Source: DASWUZ01 sp036401375
Lineage (GTDB): Bacteria; Acidobacteriota; Terriglobia; Terriglobales; Acidobacteriaceae
DNA: 64,000 nt
Direction of reading: 5' to 3'
Assembly (NCBI GenBank): GCA_036401375.1
Contig: DASWVB010000009.1
Span: 62,001 to 126,000, forward strand
Part shown: piece after piece, positions 47,781 to 57,765 of the stretch
Layout of the letters: each line of letters opens with the position of its first letter
Position numbering within the stretch: the stretch's first letter is position 1
Position numbers and translations under genes: made by a program
The notes under the pieces: generated by a model
Seen by the model: the letters and a program-made list of their open reading frames with translations, nothing else
Database searches by the model: none
Told to the model about the DNA's origin: nothing

Positions 47781-50013
47781 GCGGAGCAAGATTAGCCACG
47801 ATCACGACCTTGCGACCCAGCAGCGACTCCGGCGTGTAAGCTTCCGCAATCCCGGCAAGGATCTGGCGCCTCTCGTAGCCAAGGTCGACCTCCAGGCGCA
47901 GCAGTTTATCTGCCTTCGGAATGCGCTCAGCGACGACGATCTTCGCCACCCGCAATTCAACCTTGGCGAAGTCATCGATCGTGATCTGCGGCGGCGCAGC
48001 GGCGGCGGCGGCCGCAGCGCTGGCTACCGTCGCCGGCGCTGTACTCGCCGCCTGCGCCGCATCCATGCCCGCAGGCGGCACAAGCGGCTGAGCCCCTGCG
48101 TCGGGAGCGTCAACCGCACGTGCTGCCACAGGAGCAGTCAACCCAACGGGAGCGGCTGATGTCGCCGCAGCGATCGAGCTCCCAACTGCCGGCGAAGGAT
48201 CGCCTTGATCCGCGCCGATCGACTGCGATGCAGCTGCACCCTTGCGCACACCTAACACCGCATCCTCAAAGGCCACCAGGGCTGCGCTCTCGCTGGTCGA
48301 CTCCGCAATCGCGACCGCGATGCCGTCGAGCACAGACCCGAGCTTCGAGCTGTGGGCGTGAGGAGCCTCGGTGTGAACATGCCCCTCCGGTCTACCGGCT
48401 GACGAAGCAGTGCCTGGCGTGTTGTTCTGATCTTCAATGTCCTGCATACGTTGGATCGCGTCCTTTTCTGCGCGAGGAAATACCGTTGAAAGTTCGCCGA
48501 GCCTGGTACCCGGCGGCAGCCATCCCCAGTGAACATTGGTCAGATCGGCGCCATGAATATCCCCCAGCCCCAGCTGCCTCCAGATGTTCGCCGCAGCCCC
48601 CGGCAGCACGGGGTAGACCAGAGCCGTGATCACCCGCAGCGACTCTGCACACGTGTAGAGGATCTCCCCCAGCTGCGCGCGGCTGGCAGCGTCTTCCTCG
48701 CTGCCAAGCTTTGCTCCGAGCTTCCAGGGAGCGCGTGCCGTGATGTAGCCATCCACCGTGGCCACAAACCCCCACAAAGCCTCGAGAGCACGCGAAAAAT
48801 CGAGCGCCTCAAACCGCTTCCCGAACGCCGCGATCGCCGCCTCAGCGGCCACTACCACCGGGGCACCCGGGCCCACGCCGGTCACGCTACCGCCCGGCAC
48901 AACGCCGCCGAAATACTTCGAGATCATCGCCAGCGTCCGGCTGACGAGGTTGCCGTAGCCATTCGCCAGGTCAGAGTTGTAACGCTGCACCAGCGCGTCG
49001 AACGAAAAACTGCCATCCTGCCCGAAGACGATCTCCCGCAGCAGGAAGTAGCGCAGCGCATCGGCCCCCAGCACCTCGATCACCGTCTCCGCGCGGACGA
49101 TGTTTCCCCGCGACTTCGACATCTTGCTCTCTTCAAACAGCAGCCAGCCATTCGCCGCAACGCACTTCGGCAGCGGCAGCCCGGCGGCCATCAAAAACGC
49201 CGGCCAGTAGATGCAGTGAAAACGGCTGATCTCCTTGCCGATCAGGTGCAGATCGGCCGGCCAGTACCTTTGGAACTTAGCCTCGTCCTTCGCGTCATCG
49301 CTGCCATAGCCGATCGCGGTGATGTAGTTCGCCAGGGCATCGAGCCAGACATAGATGACGTGCTTCTCGTCGCCCGGAACAGGAATGCCCCAATCGAAGC
49401 TCGTGCGCGAAATCGACAGGTCCTTCAGCCCGGACCGCACCACCGACAGCACCTCATTGCGCGTGCCCTCAGGCCGGATAAATCCGGGGTTGTCGTCATA
49501 ATGCTGCAGCAGCCTGTCCCCAAACTCCGACAGCTTGAAAAAGTAGTTCTCCTCCGACACCGTCTCCGTGATGCGCCCGCAGTCGGGGCACGGCGCACCC
49601 GGCAGTGCATCCACATAGAGCTCATCAAACACGCAATACTGCCCCGTATAGGCGCCCTTGTAGATAAAACCGCGCTCCTGGAGCACCGTGAAGAGCCGCT
49701 GCACGCCCCGCTTGTGCCGCTCGTCCGTGGTCCGTATGAAGTCGTCATAGCTCAGCTCCATACGGTCCCACAGCTCGCGAAACTGCGCCGAAACCTGGTC
49801 CGCAAACACCTTCGGAGACACGCCCGCCGCCCGCGCCGAGCGCTCGATCTTCTGCCCGTGCTCATCGGTGCCGGTGAGGAACCAGGTATCGAATCCCAGG
49901 GCCCGCTTGCGCCGCGCAATCGCATCGCACACGATTGTGGAGTAGGCGTGGCCCACGTGTGCGCGCGCATTCACGTAGTAGATGGGAGTGGTCAGATAGT
50001 AGCGTTCAGGCAT
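47662..50013 (-). CDS. metG: Methionyl-tRNA synthetase
   Basis: Class I synthetase charging tRNA-Met. Seen: YYLTTPIYYVNARAHVGHAY (HIGH region), WFLTGTDEHGQK, a zinc pair in PCPDCGRITE, and FEESKMSKSRGN (KMSKS). The C-terminal 115 residues are an EMAP/Trbp111-like tRNA-binding domain (DFAKVELRVAKIVVAERIPKADK). Between anticodon domain and tail lies an Ala/Pro-rich linker of about 130 residues (for example DAPDAGAQPLVPPAGMDAAQ), longer than usual. ATG 50013 (MPERYY) is preferred; the frame opens at 50073. A relic of its 3' end lies downstream at 47472. Confidence 0.96.
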   Translation of the reverse strand: MPERYYLTTPIYYVNARAHVGHAYSTIVCDAIARRKRALGFDTWFLTGTDEHGQKIERSARAAGVSPKVFADQVSAQFRELWDRMELSYDDFIRTTDERHKRGVQRLFTVLQERGFIYKGAYTGQYCVFDELYVDALPGAPCPDCGRITETVSEENYFFKLSEFGDRLLQHYDDNPGFIRPEGTRNEVLSVVRSGLKDLSISRTSFDWGIPVPGDEKHVIYVWLDALANYITAIGYGSDDAKDEAKFQRYWPADLHLIGKEISRFHCIYWPAFLMAAGLPLPKCVAANGWLLFEESKMSKSRGNIVRAETVIEVLGADALRYFLLREIVFGQDGSFSFDALVQRYNSDLANGYGNLVSRTLAMISKYFGGVVPGGSVTGVGPGAPVVVAAEAAIAAFGKRFEALDFSRALEALWGFVATVDGYITARAPWKLGAKLGSEEDAASRAQLGEILYTCAESLRVITALVYPVLPGAAANIWRQLGLGDIHGADLTNVHWGWLPPGTRLGELSTVFPRAEKDAIQRMQDIEDQNNTPGTASSAGRPEGHVHTEAPHAHSSKLGSVLDGIAVAIAESTSESAALVAFEDAVLGVRKGAAASQSIGADQGDPSPAVGSSIAAATSAAPVGLTAPVAARAVDAPDAGAQPLVPPAGMDAAQAASTAPATVASAAAAAAAAPPQITIDDFAKVELRVAKIVVAERIPKADKLLRLEVDLGYERRQILAGIAEAYTPESLLGRKVVIVANLAPRKLRGLESNGMIVAASLGEHGKPVLAGFLEDIEIGARLK

Positions 50014-50190
50014 GGGGGCTTCTGGTTGCGGCCCCATTGCGTCGAGGGGAAACGCGCGTGCGGCTGTGATCATTCAATCTTAGGGCTGCGATCAGAGCAG
50101 CGTCAACGCAAGCAGCCGGGCACGGTAGCCGAGGGTCTGGATCAAGCGCAGCTATACTCACACCGGCAGCCTGTTGAGGAGTCTCAAATA

Positions 50191-50709
50191 ATGTCTCGTG
50201 CCCGGTTGACGCGTTTGTTTCTCTGGCTCTCCGTAATTGGGTGGGGCATCGGACTGGGTGCGGCGATATATGACTTGCTGGTTCTGGGCACCGCCTGGGG
50301 CGCGGACCCGCCAGGCTCGCTCTCGCTCCTGCCCTACGGCGCCCGCTTCCCGATCGATCCCGGCAATTTCTTCCAGCCGCTGAGTGCGGTGATGGTGGTA
50401 GCGGTGCTCGGGGCCCTCATCAGCGGGTCGAAGACCAGTCGCAACTACCGCGTCTGGTTGTGGGCCCCGGTGATAGCCTTCGCGATCATCTGGGTCTTTA
50501 CTCCCACAGTCTTCTGGCCGATGATCGATCGACTCTGGGAGATTTCGCGCGGGCGGAGCGTCGTCACCAAAGCGGCAGCTATCGCGCTGGTGCGGCGATG
50601 GTTCGTATTTGACACGATGCGGATTGTCGCCATTGCCCTCGGGTTTCTGGCGTCGATCCGGGCGATCAGTGTGCCCTATCCCGGCGAGGTAGCTGGGAAA
50701 GGTCGATAA
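50191..50709 (+). CDS. Membrane protein, DUF1772/anthrone-oxygenase-like
   Basis: ATG 50191 has GAGGAG upstream and opens a 172-residue product with four hydrophobic segments (LTRLFLWLSVIGWGIGLGAAIYDLL; AVMVVAVLGALISG; WLWAPVIAFAIIWVFTPTVFWP; the last near residue 150). The charged bits between (RYRV-like NYRVWLW, EISRGRS, VRRWFVFDTMR) fit the DUF1772 four-helix family, but the family call is tentative. A frame running through metG in the other direction is a shadow. The gap to argS is about 160 bases. Confidence 0.7.
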   Translation: MSRARLTRLFLWLSVIGWGIGLGAAIYDLLVLGTAWGADPPGSLSLLPYGARFPIDPGNFFQPLSAVMVVAVLGALISGSKTSRNYRVWLWAPVIAFAIIWVFTPTVFWPMIDRLWEISRGRSVVTKAAAIALVRRWFVFDTMRIVAIALGFLASIRAISVPYPGEVAGKGR

Positions 50710-50870
50710 AGTTCAATGTCTGCTCTCACCGCTTGAACAACGGGATCGGTTGCCGGCTGCTGAGTCGTCACGTGGGCAATTCCGCCCATAAAGAAAAGCC
50801 TGTCTGGTAAAATCATCAGTAGAATCAGGTGTTTCCGCGTAGGGATTGAAGGGCGCGGGCTCCCGCCCCG

Positions 50871-52991
50871 GTGACAGACTTGTATCTGAAGCAGCAACGC
50901 ATTCTGCTCCAACGACTACGCGCCGTTCTCCTCGAAAACTATCAGATCGAGCTGCCCAACCTCGTCACTGAGCAGCCGCCGGATCTTCGCTTCGGTGAAT
51001 TTGCGATGCCGGTCGCCTTCGAACTGGCTAAGCGTCTCAAAAAGCCTCCGCGCAAGATCGCTGAAGAACTGGTCGCGGCGCTCGGCGTGGTCGAGGGCTT
51101 CGCCTCCTTTGAAGTGGCAGGAGCGGGCTACATCAATGCCCGCCTCGACCGCGGCCCAGCCGCCTCCGCCGTGCTCAAGGGCGACGACGGTCCGGCCGCA
51201 CCAGCGGCGTCTGCACTCCCGGGCGCCGCATCGGCACCCAGGCAGATTCATTCGCTGGTCGAGCACACCAGCATCAACCCGAACAAGGCAGCGCACGTCG
51301 GCCACCTGCGCAACGCCATCCTCGGCGACACCTTCGTGCGCCTGCTCAAAGCCGCCGGGCAGCGGGTTGATGTGCAGAACTACATCGACAACACCGGCGT
51401 CCAGGTCGCCGACGTTGTAGTCGGCCTCGTGGACCTGCTCGGCCTCTCGCTGCCCGGCGTCGAGGCCCTGGTCGCCGATCTCAAAGCCCGCGGCGAACGC
51501 ATAGACTTCTACTGCTGGGACCTCTACGCCCGCGTCTCGCAGTGGTACTCAGCCGGCACCGAGGAAGAAAACCGCGAGCGCAAGTCCCTGCGACTTCGCA
51601 CCCTCCACCAGCTGGAAGAGGGCAACAACGACACCGCCGCCATCGCTGAGCTGATCTCGACCGCCGTGCTGCGCCGCCACCTTGAGACCATGCTGCGCCT
51701 CGACATTGAATACGACTTCCTCCCGCGCGAGAGCGAGATCCTCCGCCTGCGCTTCTGGGACCTCGCCTTCGAACAGATGAAGGCGCGCGGCGTCCTCTAC
51801 TTCGAGACAGAGGGCAAAAATAAAGGCTGCTGGGTCATGACACGCGCGAACACGGGCAGCACTCCCGAATCGTCGGGCGTCGTCGAGGCCTCGGTGGCCG
51901 CCGGCGCTCAAGAGGCAGCCGCCGTCACCGACGGCGTAGTCTCTACCTCCGAACTCGCAGTGCCCGATGAAGACGCCAAGGTCATTGTCCGCTCGAACGG
52001 CACCGTAACCTACGTCGGTAAAGACATCGCCTACCACCTCTGGAAGTTCGGCCTGCTCGGCCGCGACTTCGGCTACCAGCCGTTCTTCTCGTACCCGGAT
52101 CGCACCTGCTGGATCTCGGCCGAGGCCGGCGAGCAGGATCACCCGCACTTCGGCGGAGCGTCGGCCATCTACAACGTCATCGACAGCCGCCAGGCCGACC
52201 CTCAGAGCAATGTCATCGAGGCCCTCCGCGGCCTCGGGTACGTCGAGGAAGCAGCGCGCTACACCCACTTCTCCTACGAGATGGTCGCGCTCACTCCGCG
52301 CTGCGCCCTCGACCTCGGCTACCAGGTCTCGGACGAGGATCGCGCCCGCCCATACATCGAGGTCTCAGGCCGCAAGGGCTTCGGAGTCAAGGCCGACGAC
52401 CTGCTCGACAAGCTCATCGAGGCCACGCAAGCCGAGGTCGACAGCCGCCACCCCGAGCTCCCCCAGGCCGAACGCGCTGCCACTGCGACCGAGATTGCCA
52501 TCGGAGCGCTGCGCTACTTCATGTTGAAGTTCACACGGAACTCGGTCATCGCCTTCGACTTCAAAGACGCCCTAAGCTTCGAGGGCGAGACCGGCCCCTA
52601 CGTGCAGTACGCGGTCGTCCGCGCGCGCAACATCTTCCGCAAGGCCGCCACAACGCCCGCCGAGGTCCTCGCCGCAGCAATGTCTACCGGCTTCGCTGCG
52701 GTCCTGCCCGCCTTCCTGACGGACGAGGACGGCATCTGGCCGCTGTGGCTGCGCGCATCGAAGCTCAGCCTGCTGCTCGAGCAGTGCATCGCAACCGCCG
52801 AGCCCGCCTACCTCGCAAAGCACGCCTTCCAGCTGGCGCAGGAGTTCAACAACTTCTACCACCGCCACCACATCCTCACCGAGGCCGATCCGGATCGGAA
52901 GACGTTCCTGCTCGCCACCGCCGCCGTCGTCGAACGCGAGCTCGTAAGATCTCTAGGCTGGCTGGGGATCACCGCTCCCCAGGTCATGTAG
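50871..52991 (+). CDS. argS: Arginyl-tRNA synthetase
   Basis: Class I synthetase. The N-terminal domain includes ELPNLVTEQPPDLRFGEFA; the signature HVGHLRNAILGDTFVRLL carries HIGH and ties the active site, and VDVQNYIDNTGVQVADVV follows. YVGKDIAYHLWKFGLL, HPHFGGASAIYNVIDSRQ, GRKGFGVKADDLLDKL and the anticodon domain near EGETGPYVQYAVVRARN are also seen. At 706 residues it is about 120 longer than many ArgS proteins, owing to a low-complexity Ser/Ala-rich insert (GSTPESSGVVEASVAAGAQE) before the VIVRSNGT strand. GTG 50871 is the start. Confidence 0.95.
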   Translation: MTDLYLKQQRILLQRLRAVLLENYQIELPNLVTEQPPDLRFGEFAMPVAFELAKRLKKPPRKIAEELVAALGVVEGFASFEVAGAGYINARLDRGPAASAVLKGDDGPAAPAASALPGAASAPRQIHSLVEHTSINPNKAAHVGHLRNAILGDTFVRLLKAAGQRVDVQNYIDNTGVQVADVVVGLVDLLGLSLPGVEALVADLKARGERIDFYCWDLYARVSQWYSAGTEEENRERKSLRLRTLHQLEEGNNDTAAIAELISTAVLRRHLETMLRLDIEYDFLPRESEILRLRFWDLAFEQMKARGVLYFETEGKNKGCWVMTRANTGSTPESSGVVEASVAAGAQEAAAVTDGVVSTSELAVPDEDAKVIVRSNGTVTYVGKDIAYHLWKFGLLGRDFGYQPFFSYPDRTCWISAEAGEQDHPHFGGASAIYNVIDSRQADPQSNVIEALRGLGYVEEAARYTHFSYEMVALTPRCALDLGYQVSDEDRARPYIEVSGRKGFGVKADDLLDKLIEATQAEVDSRHPELPQAERAATATEIAIGALRYFMLKFTRNSVIAFDFKDALSFEGETGPYVQYAVVRARNIFRKAATTPAEVLAAAMSTGFAAVLPAFLTDEDGIWPLWLRASKLSLLLEQCIATAEPAYLAKHAFQLAQEFNNFYHRHHILTEADPDRKTFLLATAAVVERELVRSLGWLGITAPQVM

Positions 52992-53093
52992 CCGTCCCGG
53001 ATAACCTCGCAGCGAGAGCAGTGAAAATACCCTGATCTGCAGGCTGGCAACCTCGAGCACCAACGAGCAACGCCGCCGCCGGAGCCGCATCGA

Positions 53094-54098
53094 ATGACGA
53101 CCGTCCTGGTAGCTACCTCCGCAGGCTGTCACGTCTTTAGCGAGGGCCCCGGCCACAGCCCCAGGGCCGGCCACAGCCCCAAGGCCTGGCGCGGCCCAGA
53201 AGCTTCCCGCAGCCCGGAAGCTCGCCGCAGCCCGGAAGCTCGCCGCAATCTCGAGATGGAAGGCCGTCCGATCGCCGCGCTCGCTCCGGCAGGCAGCGGC
53301 TCCTGTGTTGCCGTGCTCGACGAGCAGCATATCTGGCGGCGCGAATCCGGCGGCACATGGTCCCACGTAGCCGACGCGGGCATCGCGCTCCAGTCAATCG
53401 CCGCCGCAGACGACATCTTGTACGGCGGCGGAGCGAACGAGCCCGCACTCATCCGCATCCTGCCCTCGGGCACAGCAGAGCGGGTCGCAAGCTTAGATGA
53501 GGTCGCAGGGCGTGCCGAGTGGTTCGCGGGCGGCCCTCCACTCGGCGTCCGCTCCCTCGCCGTCACCCCGGACAACTCCACCCTGCTCGCGGCGGTCCAC
53601 GTCGGCGGCATCCCACGCTCCGGCGACAGCGGCCGGAGCTGGACCCCCACTGTGCCAGTATTCTTCGACGTCCACGAGGTGCGCATCCATCCATCGCTGC
53701 CAAATGTGGCCGCCGCAGCCGCAGCCGTCGGCCTCTGCGTCAGTGAAGATGGAGGTCGAAGCTGGAGTGTGCACTCCGATGGCCCCAAACACCCCTACTC
53801 CTTGGCCATCGCGATGCTTGACGACGAGGTGCTCTTCAGCGTCTCGGACGGCCCATTCGCATCCCGCTCCCAGCTATGGCGCTGGCGCCTCGCCCAAGGG
53901 GCGCCACTTGAACAGGTGCGCGACGGGCTGCCCGAGTGGCTCGACGGCAAAGTCGACACAGCAGGACTCGCAGCCGCTGACGGCCAGGCAGCCCTGGTCG
54001 ACGGAAGCGGTACGCTCTGGCTTTCAAGCACCGGTGCGACAGGCTGGAAGCCGATCGCCCGAGACCTTGGCTACGCATCCGGCCTGGTGATCGTCTAG
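53094..54098 (+). CDS. Predicted beta-propeller (BNR/Asp-box) protein
   Basis: A 334-residue protein with two Asp-box-like segments (RSGDSGRSWTP and SEDGGRSWSV), as in sialidase-like beta-propellers, and repeated SLAVTPDNSTLLAAV, IHPSLPNVAAAAA strands. There is no signal peptide, so it is probably cytoplasmic or its start is mis-set. Residues 18-54 are a Ser/Pro/Arg-rich insert made of repeated units (three exact-length 18-bp copies). Function unknown. Confidence 0.6.
   Translation: MTTVLVATSAGCHVFSEGPGHSPRAGHSPKAWRGPEASRSPEARRSPEARRNLEMEGRPIAALAPAGSGSCVAVLDEQHIWRRESGGTWSHVADAGIALQSIAAADDILYGGGANEPALIRILPSGTAERVASLDEVAGRAEWFAGGPPLGVRSLAVTPDNSTLLAAVHVGGIPRSGDSGRSWTPTVPVFFDVHEVRIHPSLPNVAAAAAAVGLCVSEDGGRSWSVHSDGPKHPYSLAIAMLDDEVLFSVSDGPFASRSQLWRWRLAQGAPLEQVRDGLPEWLDGKVDTAGLAAADGQAALVDGSGTLWLSSTGATGWKPIARDLGYASGLVIV
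53192..53245. repeat. Three 18-bp tandem repeats inside a gene
   Basis: Units start at 53192, 53210 and 53228; the last two are identical and the first differs at few positions. In frame they give RGPEAS-RSPEAR-RSPEAR. Confidence 0.85.
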
Positions 54099-54209
54099 CC
54101 GTGATCCGCCCTGTCCCCCGGACGGGCAGTCCAGCCCAGGGTCACACTCAAGGCCCGTCAGCTCCGGCCGGCGCCGAATCAGAGGCAGGAATGAACCGGC
54201 ATGGCGAAC

Positions 54210-55385
54210 TCAGGGCAGGGGCTCGCCGTCTCCGCTCAGCTCCGAGAGGGCCCTGATGTCATACTGCCTCACGCTCTCCGGCAGGGGAGCATAGGGCATC
54301 GTGCCCGCTACCGGCTGGCCGTCGGTGATGATGTAGCGCACGAACTGCTTCAGTGCGGTTCGCTTTGCCTTCCCCGGACCATCCTTCGGCACGATCAGAA
54401 AGGTAAGACCCGCAATCGGATAGGCGTCAGCCGCCGACCCGGGAGGGTTGACGATCGACGTCCTTGGATCGCGCGCGAGTTGAGCCGTCCAGGCGTTGAT
54501 GTCCGCCGTCGTGCTCGCCGTACTGGGAAGCACATATTTGTCGGCCAGGTTACGGATCGCCGCTACCGGCAGCTTGTTCTGCTCCGCGTAAGTCAGCTCG
54601 ACGTATCCGATTGCGCCCGGTGAATTGCGGATTTGCCCGGTCACGCCCTCGCTCCCCTTGCCACCCACACCGGTCGGCCAGCTCACCGAGGTTCCCTTGC
54701 CCACCTTCGACTGCCACTCACCGCTCACTGCCGCCAGATAGCTCGTGAAGATCGAAGTAGTTCCACTGCCCTCGGCCCGATGCGCCACCACCAGGGCTAC
54801 ATTCGGAAGCGAGACCCCGGGGTTGTCGCGCTTCACCGCCTGGTCCTGCCAGTTCGTCACCTTGCCAAGGTAGATCGCCGCCAGCGTCTCTCCGGAGAGC
54901 TGCAGCGGCTGCTTCAGGTCAGGCAGATTGTAAGTGATGCAGACCGGACCGGCACTCTCCGGTATCTGGATTACGGGAGGCATGGCCGCCAGCTGCTGAT
55001 CAGATAGCGCCGCATCCGAGGCGCCGAAGTCGACCGTCTTCGTCTTCACCTGCTCAATGCCGCCGCCGCTGCCGATCGACTGGTAGTTAATCTGGGTACC
55101 GGGGTGCGCCTGGTCGAAGTTCTCGACCCACCGGGCCATCACCGGGTAGACAAAGGTGCTGCCCGCACCTGTAATCTGCACACTCGACGATTGGCTGCCC
55201 GTACCTGCAGATTTACAGCCATCTAAGAAGACCATCGCAACCACCAGCCCGGCGACCAGACCCGTGACTGCCCCAGACACGGACCTCGAAGCGAACCCAG
55301 ACACTGCCCTCGCCAACGTCTTCCCTGCTAACCCCTTCGCCGACAGCCGCTTCTCCGCCTCGCCGCAGATACTCATGTTCCTCAT
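54210..55385 (-). CDS. pstS: Phosphate-binding lipoprotein PstS
   Basis: The periplasmic phosphate receptor of an ABC importer. It begins with an unusually long N-region of about 50 residues (GKTLARAVSGFASRSVSGAV) before a hydrophobic core and lipobox FLDGC. Mature signatures: ITGAGSTFVYPVMARWVENF, YQSIGSGGGIEQVKTKTVDF, GASDAALS, IPESAGPVCITYNLP, AHRAEGSGTTSIFTSYL and NSPGAIGYVELTYAEQN. ATG 55385 has GGGGAG upstream. No pstCAB genes follow on this strand, so the transporter partners lie elsewhere. Confidence 0.95.
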   Translation of the reverse strand: MRNMSICGEAEKRLSAKGLAGKTLARAVSGFASRSVSGAVTGLVAGLVVAMVFLDGCKSAGTGSQSSSVQITGAGSTFVYPVMARWVENFDQAHPGTQINYQSIGSGGGIEQVKTKTVDFGASDAALSDQQLAAMPPVIQIPESAGPVCITYNLPDLKQPLQLSGETLAAIYLGKVTNWQDQAVKRDNPGVSLPNVALVVAHRAEGSGTTSIFTSYLAAVSGEWQSKVGKGTSVSWPTGVGGKGSEGVTGQIRNSPGAIGYVELTYAEQNKLPVAAIRNLADKYVLPSTASTTADINAWTAQLARDPRTSIVNPPGSAADAYPIAGLTFLIVPKDGPGKAKRTALKQFVRYIITDGQPVAGTMPYAPLPESVRQYDIRALSELSGDGEPLP

Positions 55386-55632
55386 CTGAAACTCCCCGAC
55401 ACTACAGGCCTGAATCCCGCAGTTTGAACTTGACTCTAGATTATCTTCCAGGCCGGCGGCTCCGCCCAACCGCAGGTTCACCGTAAAAACGCCATACGGC
55501 GCCTCAGCAGCAACAAATTGGAGCCTCGAGCATCCCCGGTACGTCAATTCAGTAGAAGTTAGACGTTTCCCCTCGCACCCGAAGCGAGTAGTGTTGGTTC
55601 GTCAACAAACCCCACCAGGAGGGGACCCAGAC

Positions 55633-57192
55633 ATGGCAGACAGTACGAACGGCGCCGGAAACGGAAGCAATGCAGGCAGCAGCGACACAGCCAAAGGCGA
55701 AGCGAAGTGCCCATACCAGCTGACCACTACCGCCGGTCGCCCGGTCCCCGAGAATCAGAACTCCCTGACCGCCGGCCCGCGCGGCCCGGTCGTCGCACAG
55801 GACTTCCAGCTTTTTGAGAAGATGGCCCACTTCAATCGCGAACGCATCCCCGAGCGCGTCGTCCACGCCAAGGGCTCAGGCGCTCACGGCCACTTCGTCG
55901 TTACGCAGGACATCAGCCGCTATACGTCCGCTAGACTCTTCAGCCAGATCGGGAAGGTGACCGAGACCTTCGCGCGTTTCTCTACAGTAGGCGGTGAAAA
56001 AGGCTCGGCCGACACCGAACGCGATCCCCGCGGCTTCTCCGTCAAGTTCTACACGGAGGAGGGCAACTGGGACATGACCGGCAACAACACCCCGGTCTTC
56101 TTCATCCGCGATCCATTGAAGTTCGGCGACTTCATCCACACCCAGAAGCGCGACCCGCAGACCAACCTCAAGTCGGCCACCATGATGTGGGACTTCTGGT
56201 CGCTCTCCCCGGAGAGCCTCCACCAGGTCACCATCCTGCTCGGCGACCGCGGCATTCCCGACGGCTATCGCCACATGGATGGCTTCTCGAGCCACACCTT
56301 CTCTCTGGTCAACTCCAGCGGCGAGGTTACCTACGTCAAGTGGCACTTTAAAACAAAACAGGGCATCAAGAACCTGCCCGTACCCCTGGCCACCGTGATC
56401 AAGGGTGAAGACCCCGACTACGCCCAGCGCGATCTCTTCTACGCCATCGCCAAGGGTGAGGCCCCGAAGTGGCGCGTCTGCATCCAGGCCATGACTCCGG
56501 AGCAGGCCGCAAACCTGCCCTACAACCCCTTCGATCTGACCAAGATCTGGTCGCAAAAGCTCTTCCCGCTCATTGAAGTCGGGGAGCTGACCCTCGATCG
56601 CAACCCGGAGAACTACTTCGCCGAGGTGGAACAGGCTGCCTTTTCGCCAGTCAACATCGTTCCCGGCATGGGCTACTCGCCCGACAAGATGCTCCAGGCG
56701 CGGCTCATCTCTTACCCCGATGCCCATCGCTACCGGATCGGGGTCAACTATGAATCGCTGCCCATCAACCGGCCCAGGGCAGCCGAGGCGCACACCTACC
56801 ATCGCGATGGGTCGATGCGCTTCGACGGCAACGGCGGCTCGACGCCCAACTATGAACCGAACAGCTTTGGCGGCCCCAGGCAGGACGCCAGGCCGGATCC
56901 GAGATACCGTGAGGCGCCCGTACCGCTCAGCGGCGAACCGGTCGATCGCTACGACCATCGTGCCGGAAACGATGACTTCACCCAGCCCGGAAATCTCTTT
57001 CGTCTCATCGGCCGCGAGAGCCAGACCCGCCTGATCGCAAACATCGTCGGCAGCATGACCGGCATCCCCGAACACATCCAGAAGCTCCAGGTCAGCCACT
57101 TCTACAAGGCCGATCCTGCCTATGGACTAGGCGTAGCAGCCGGATTGGGCATCGAGGTCCCCGAAGCACTCGCCATGTCCGCCGGAGACTAG
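55633..57192 (+). CDS. Catalase
   Basis: A 519-residue haem catalase. The N-terminus has NSLTAGPRGPVVAQDFQL, the haem-side histidine in RVVHAKGSGAHGHF, asparagine in TGNNTPVFFIRDPLKF, and the proximal tyrosine in LISYPDAHRYRIGVNYE. It breaks down H2O2. A short C-terminus ends in VSHFYKADPAYGLGVA, typical of clade-3 monofunctional catalases; the clade call is tentative. ATG 55633 has AGGAGG upstream. Confidence 0.96.
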   Translation: MADSTNGAGNGSNAGSSDTAKGEAKCPYQLTTTAGRPVPENQNSLTAGPRGPVVAQDFQLFEKMAHFNRERIPERVVHAKGSGAHGHFVVTQDISRYTSARLFSQIGKVTETFARFSTVGGEKGSADTERDPRGFSVKFYTEEGNWDMTGNNTPVFFIRDPLKFGDFIHTQKRDPQTNLKSATMMWDFWSLSPESLHQVTILLGDRGIPDGYRHMDGFSSHTFSLVNSSGEVTYVKWHFKTKQGIKNLPVPLATVIKGEDPDYAQRDLFYAIAKGEAPKWRVCIQAMTPEQAANLPYNPFDLTKIWSQKLFPLIEVGELTLDRNPENYFAEVEQAAFSPVNIVPGMGYSPDKMLQARLISYPDAHRYRIGVNYESLPINRPRAAEAHTYHRDGSMRFDGNGGSTPNYEPNSFGGPRQDARPDPRYREAPVPLSGEPVDRYDHRAGNDDFTQPGNLFRLIGRESQTRLIANIVGSMTGIPEHIQKLQVSHFYKADPAYGLGVAAGLGIEVPEALAMSAGD

Positions 57193-57765
57193 CTGCGAAA
57201 AGCTTTGCAGGCCTGATCCTTTTCAGACCCGCACATCGCTCGAAGCGGGCACAACCCTGCCGGGATTGGAATGCGAATTCCCATTCCCGGCTCCCTTCTC
57301 CCCTTTCGGAAGCACGCCGACAGGCGCGGTGTCAGACCGGCACGCCGAGGCTTGCCTCTGGCGGTGCTTTCTCGTACTCTCAGGCCATGGAACCCCAGTC
57401 GAAGTAGCAGGGGCGCAGCGCGCTTTCGCTCGCAGACCTGACGCCATGCAGCGCGTTCGGCCGCCTTACAGTTGCGACAGCCCGGTGCCGGAGTAAAGAA
57501 CAGCAGTCTCTCCGACGCGAGCCTCTAGATCGCAAAAGAGCGCGCGGAGCATTCGATACGTCTATCAGAGATGCGCACACGCCAGGCGATCGCCGCCGCA
57601 TCGAGACCCCCGAACAGAGTCGGAACCATCAGAGACAGCGCCGCAACTCAGCAGTCCGGGCCTGCAGACAACCAGGGCTGAAGCCAGACCAGTTCCGGCC
57701 CGGGTAGAAGGCATACATAGCTAAGACGACCAGGTAGCAGCCAAGACAGGAGAGCCGGACCGAGA
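57193..57765. other. Gap before the pilus operon, no gene recognised
   Basis: No convincing frame, tRNA or terminator is seen. It should hold the promoter of the operon; I cannot identify a clear -10/-35 pair. Confidence 0.4.

Noticed and set aside
48529..50190. Long plus-strand frame opposite metG
   Set aside because: It is a shadow of metG; only its last part (from ATG 50191) is a real gene.
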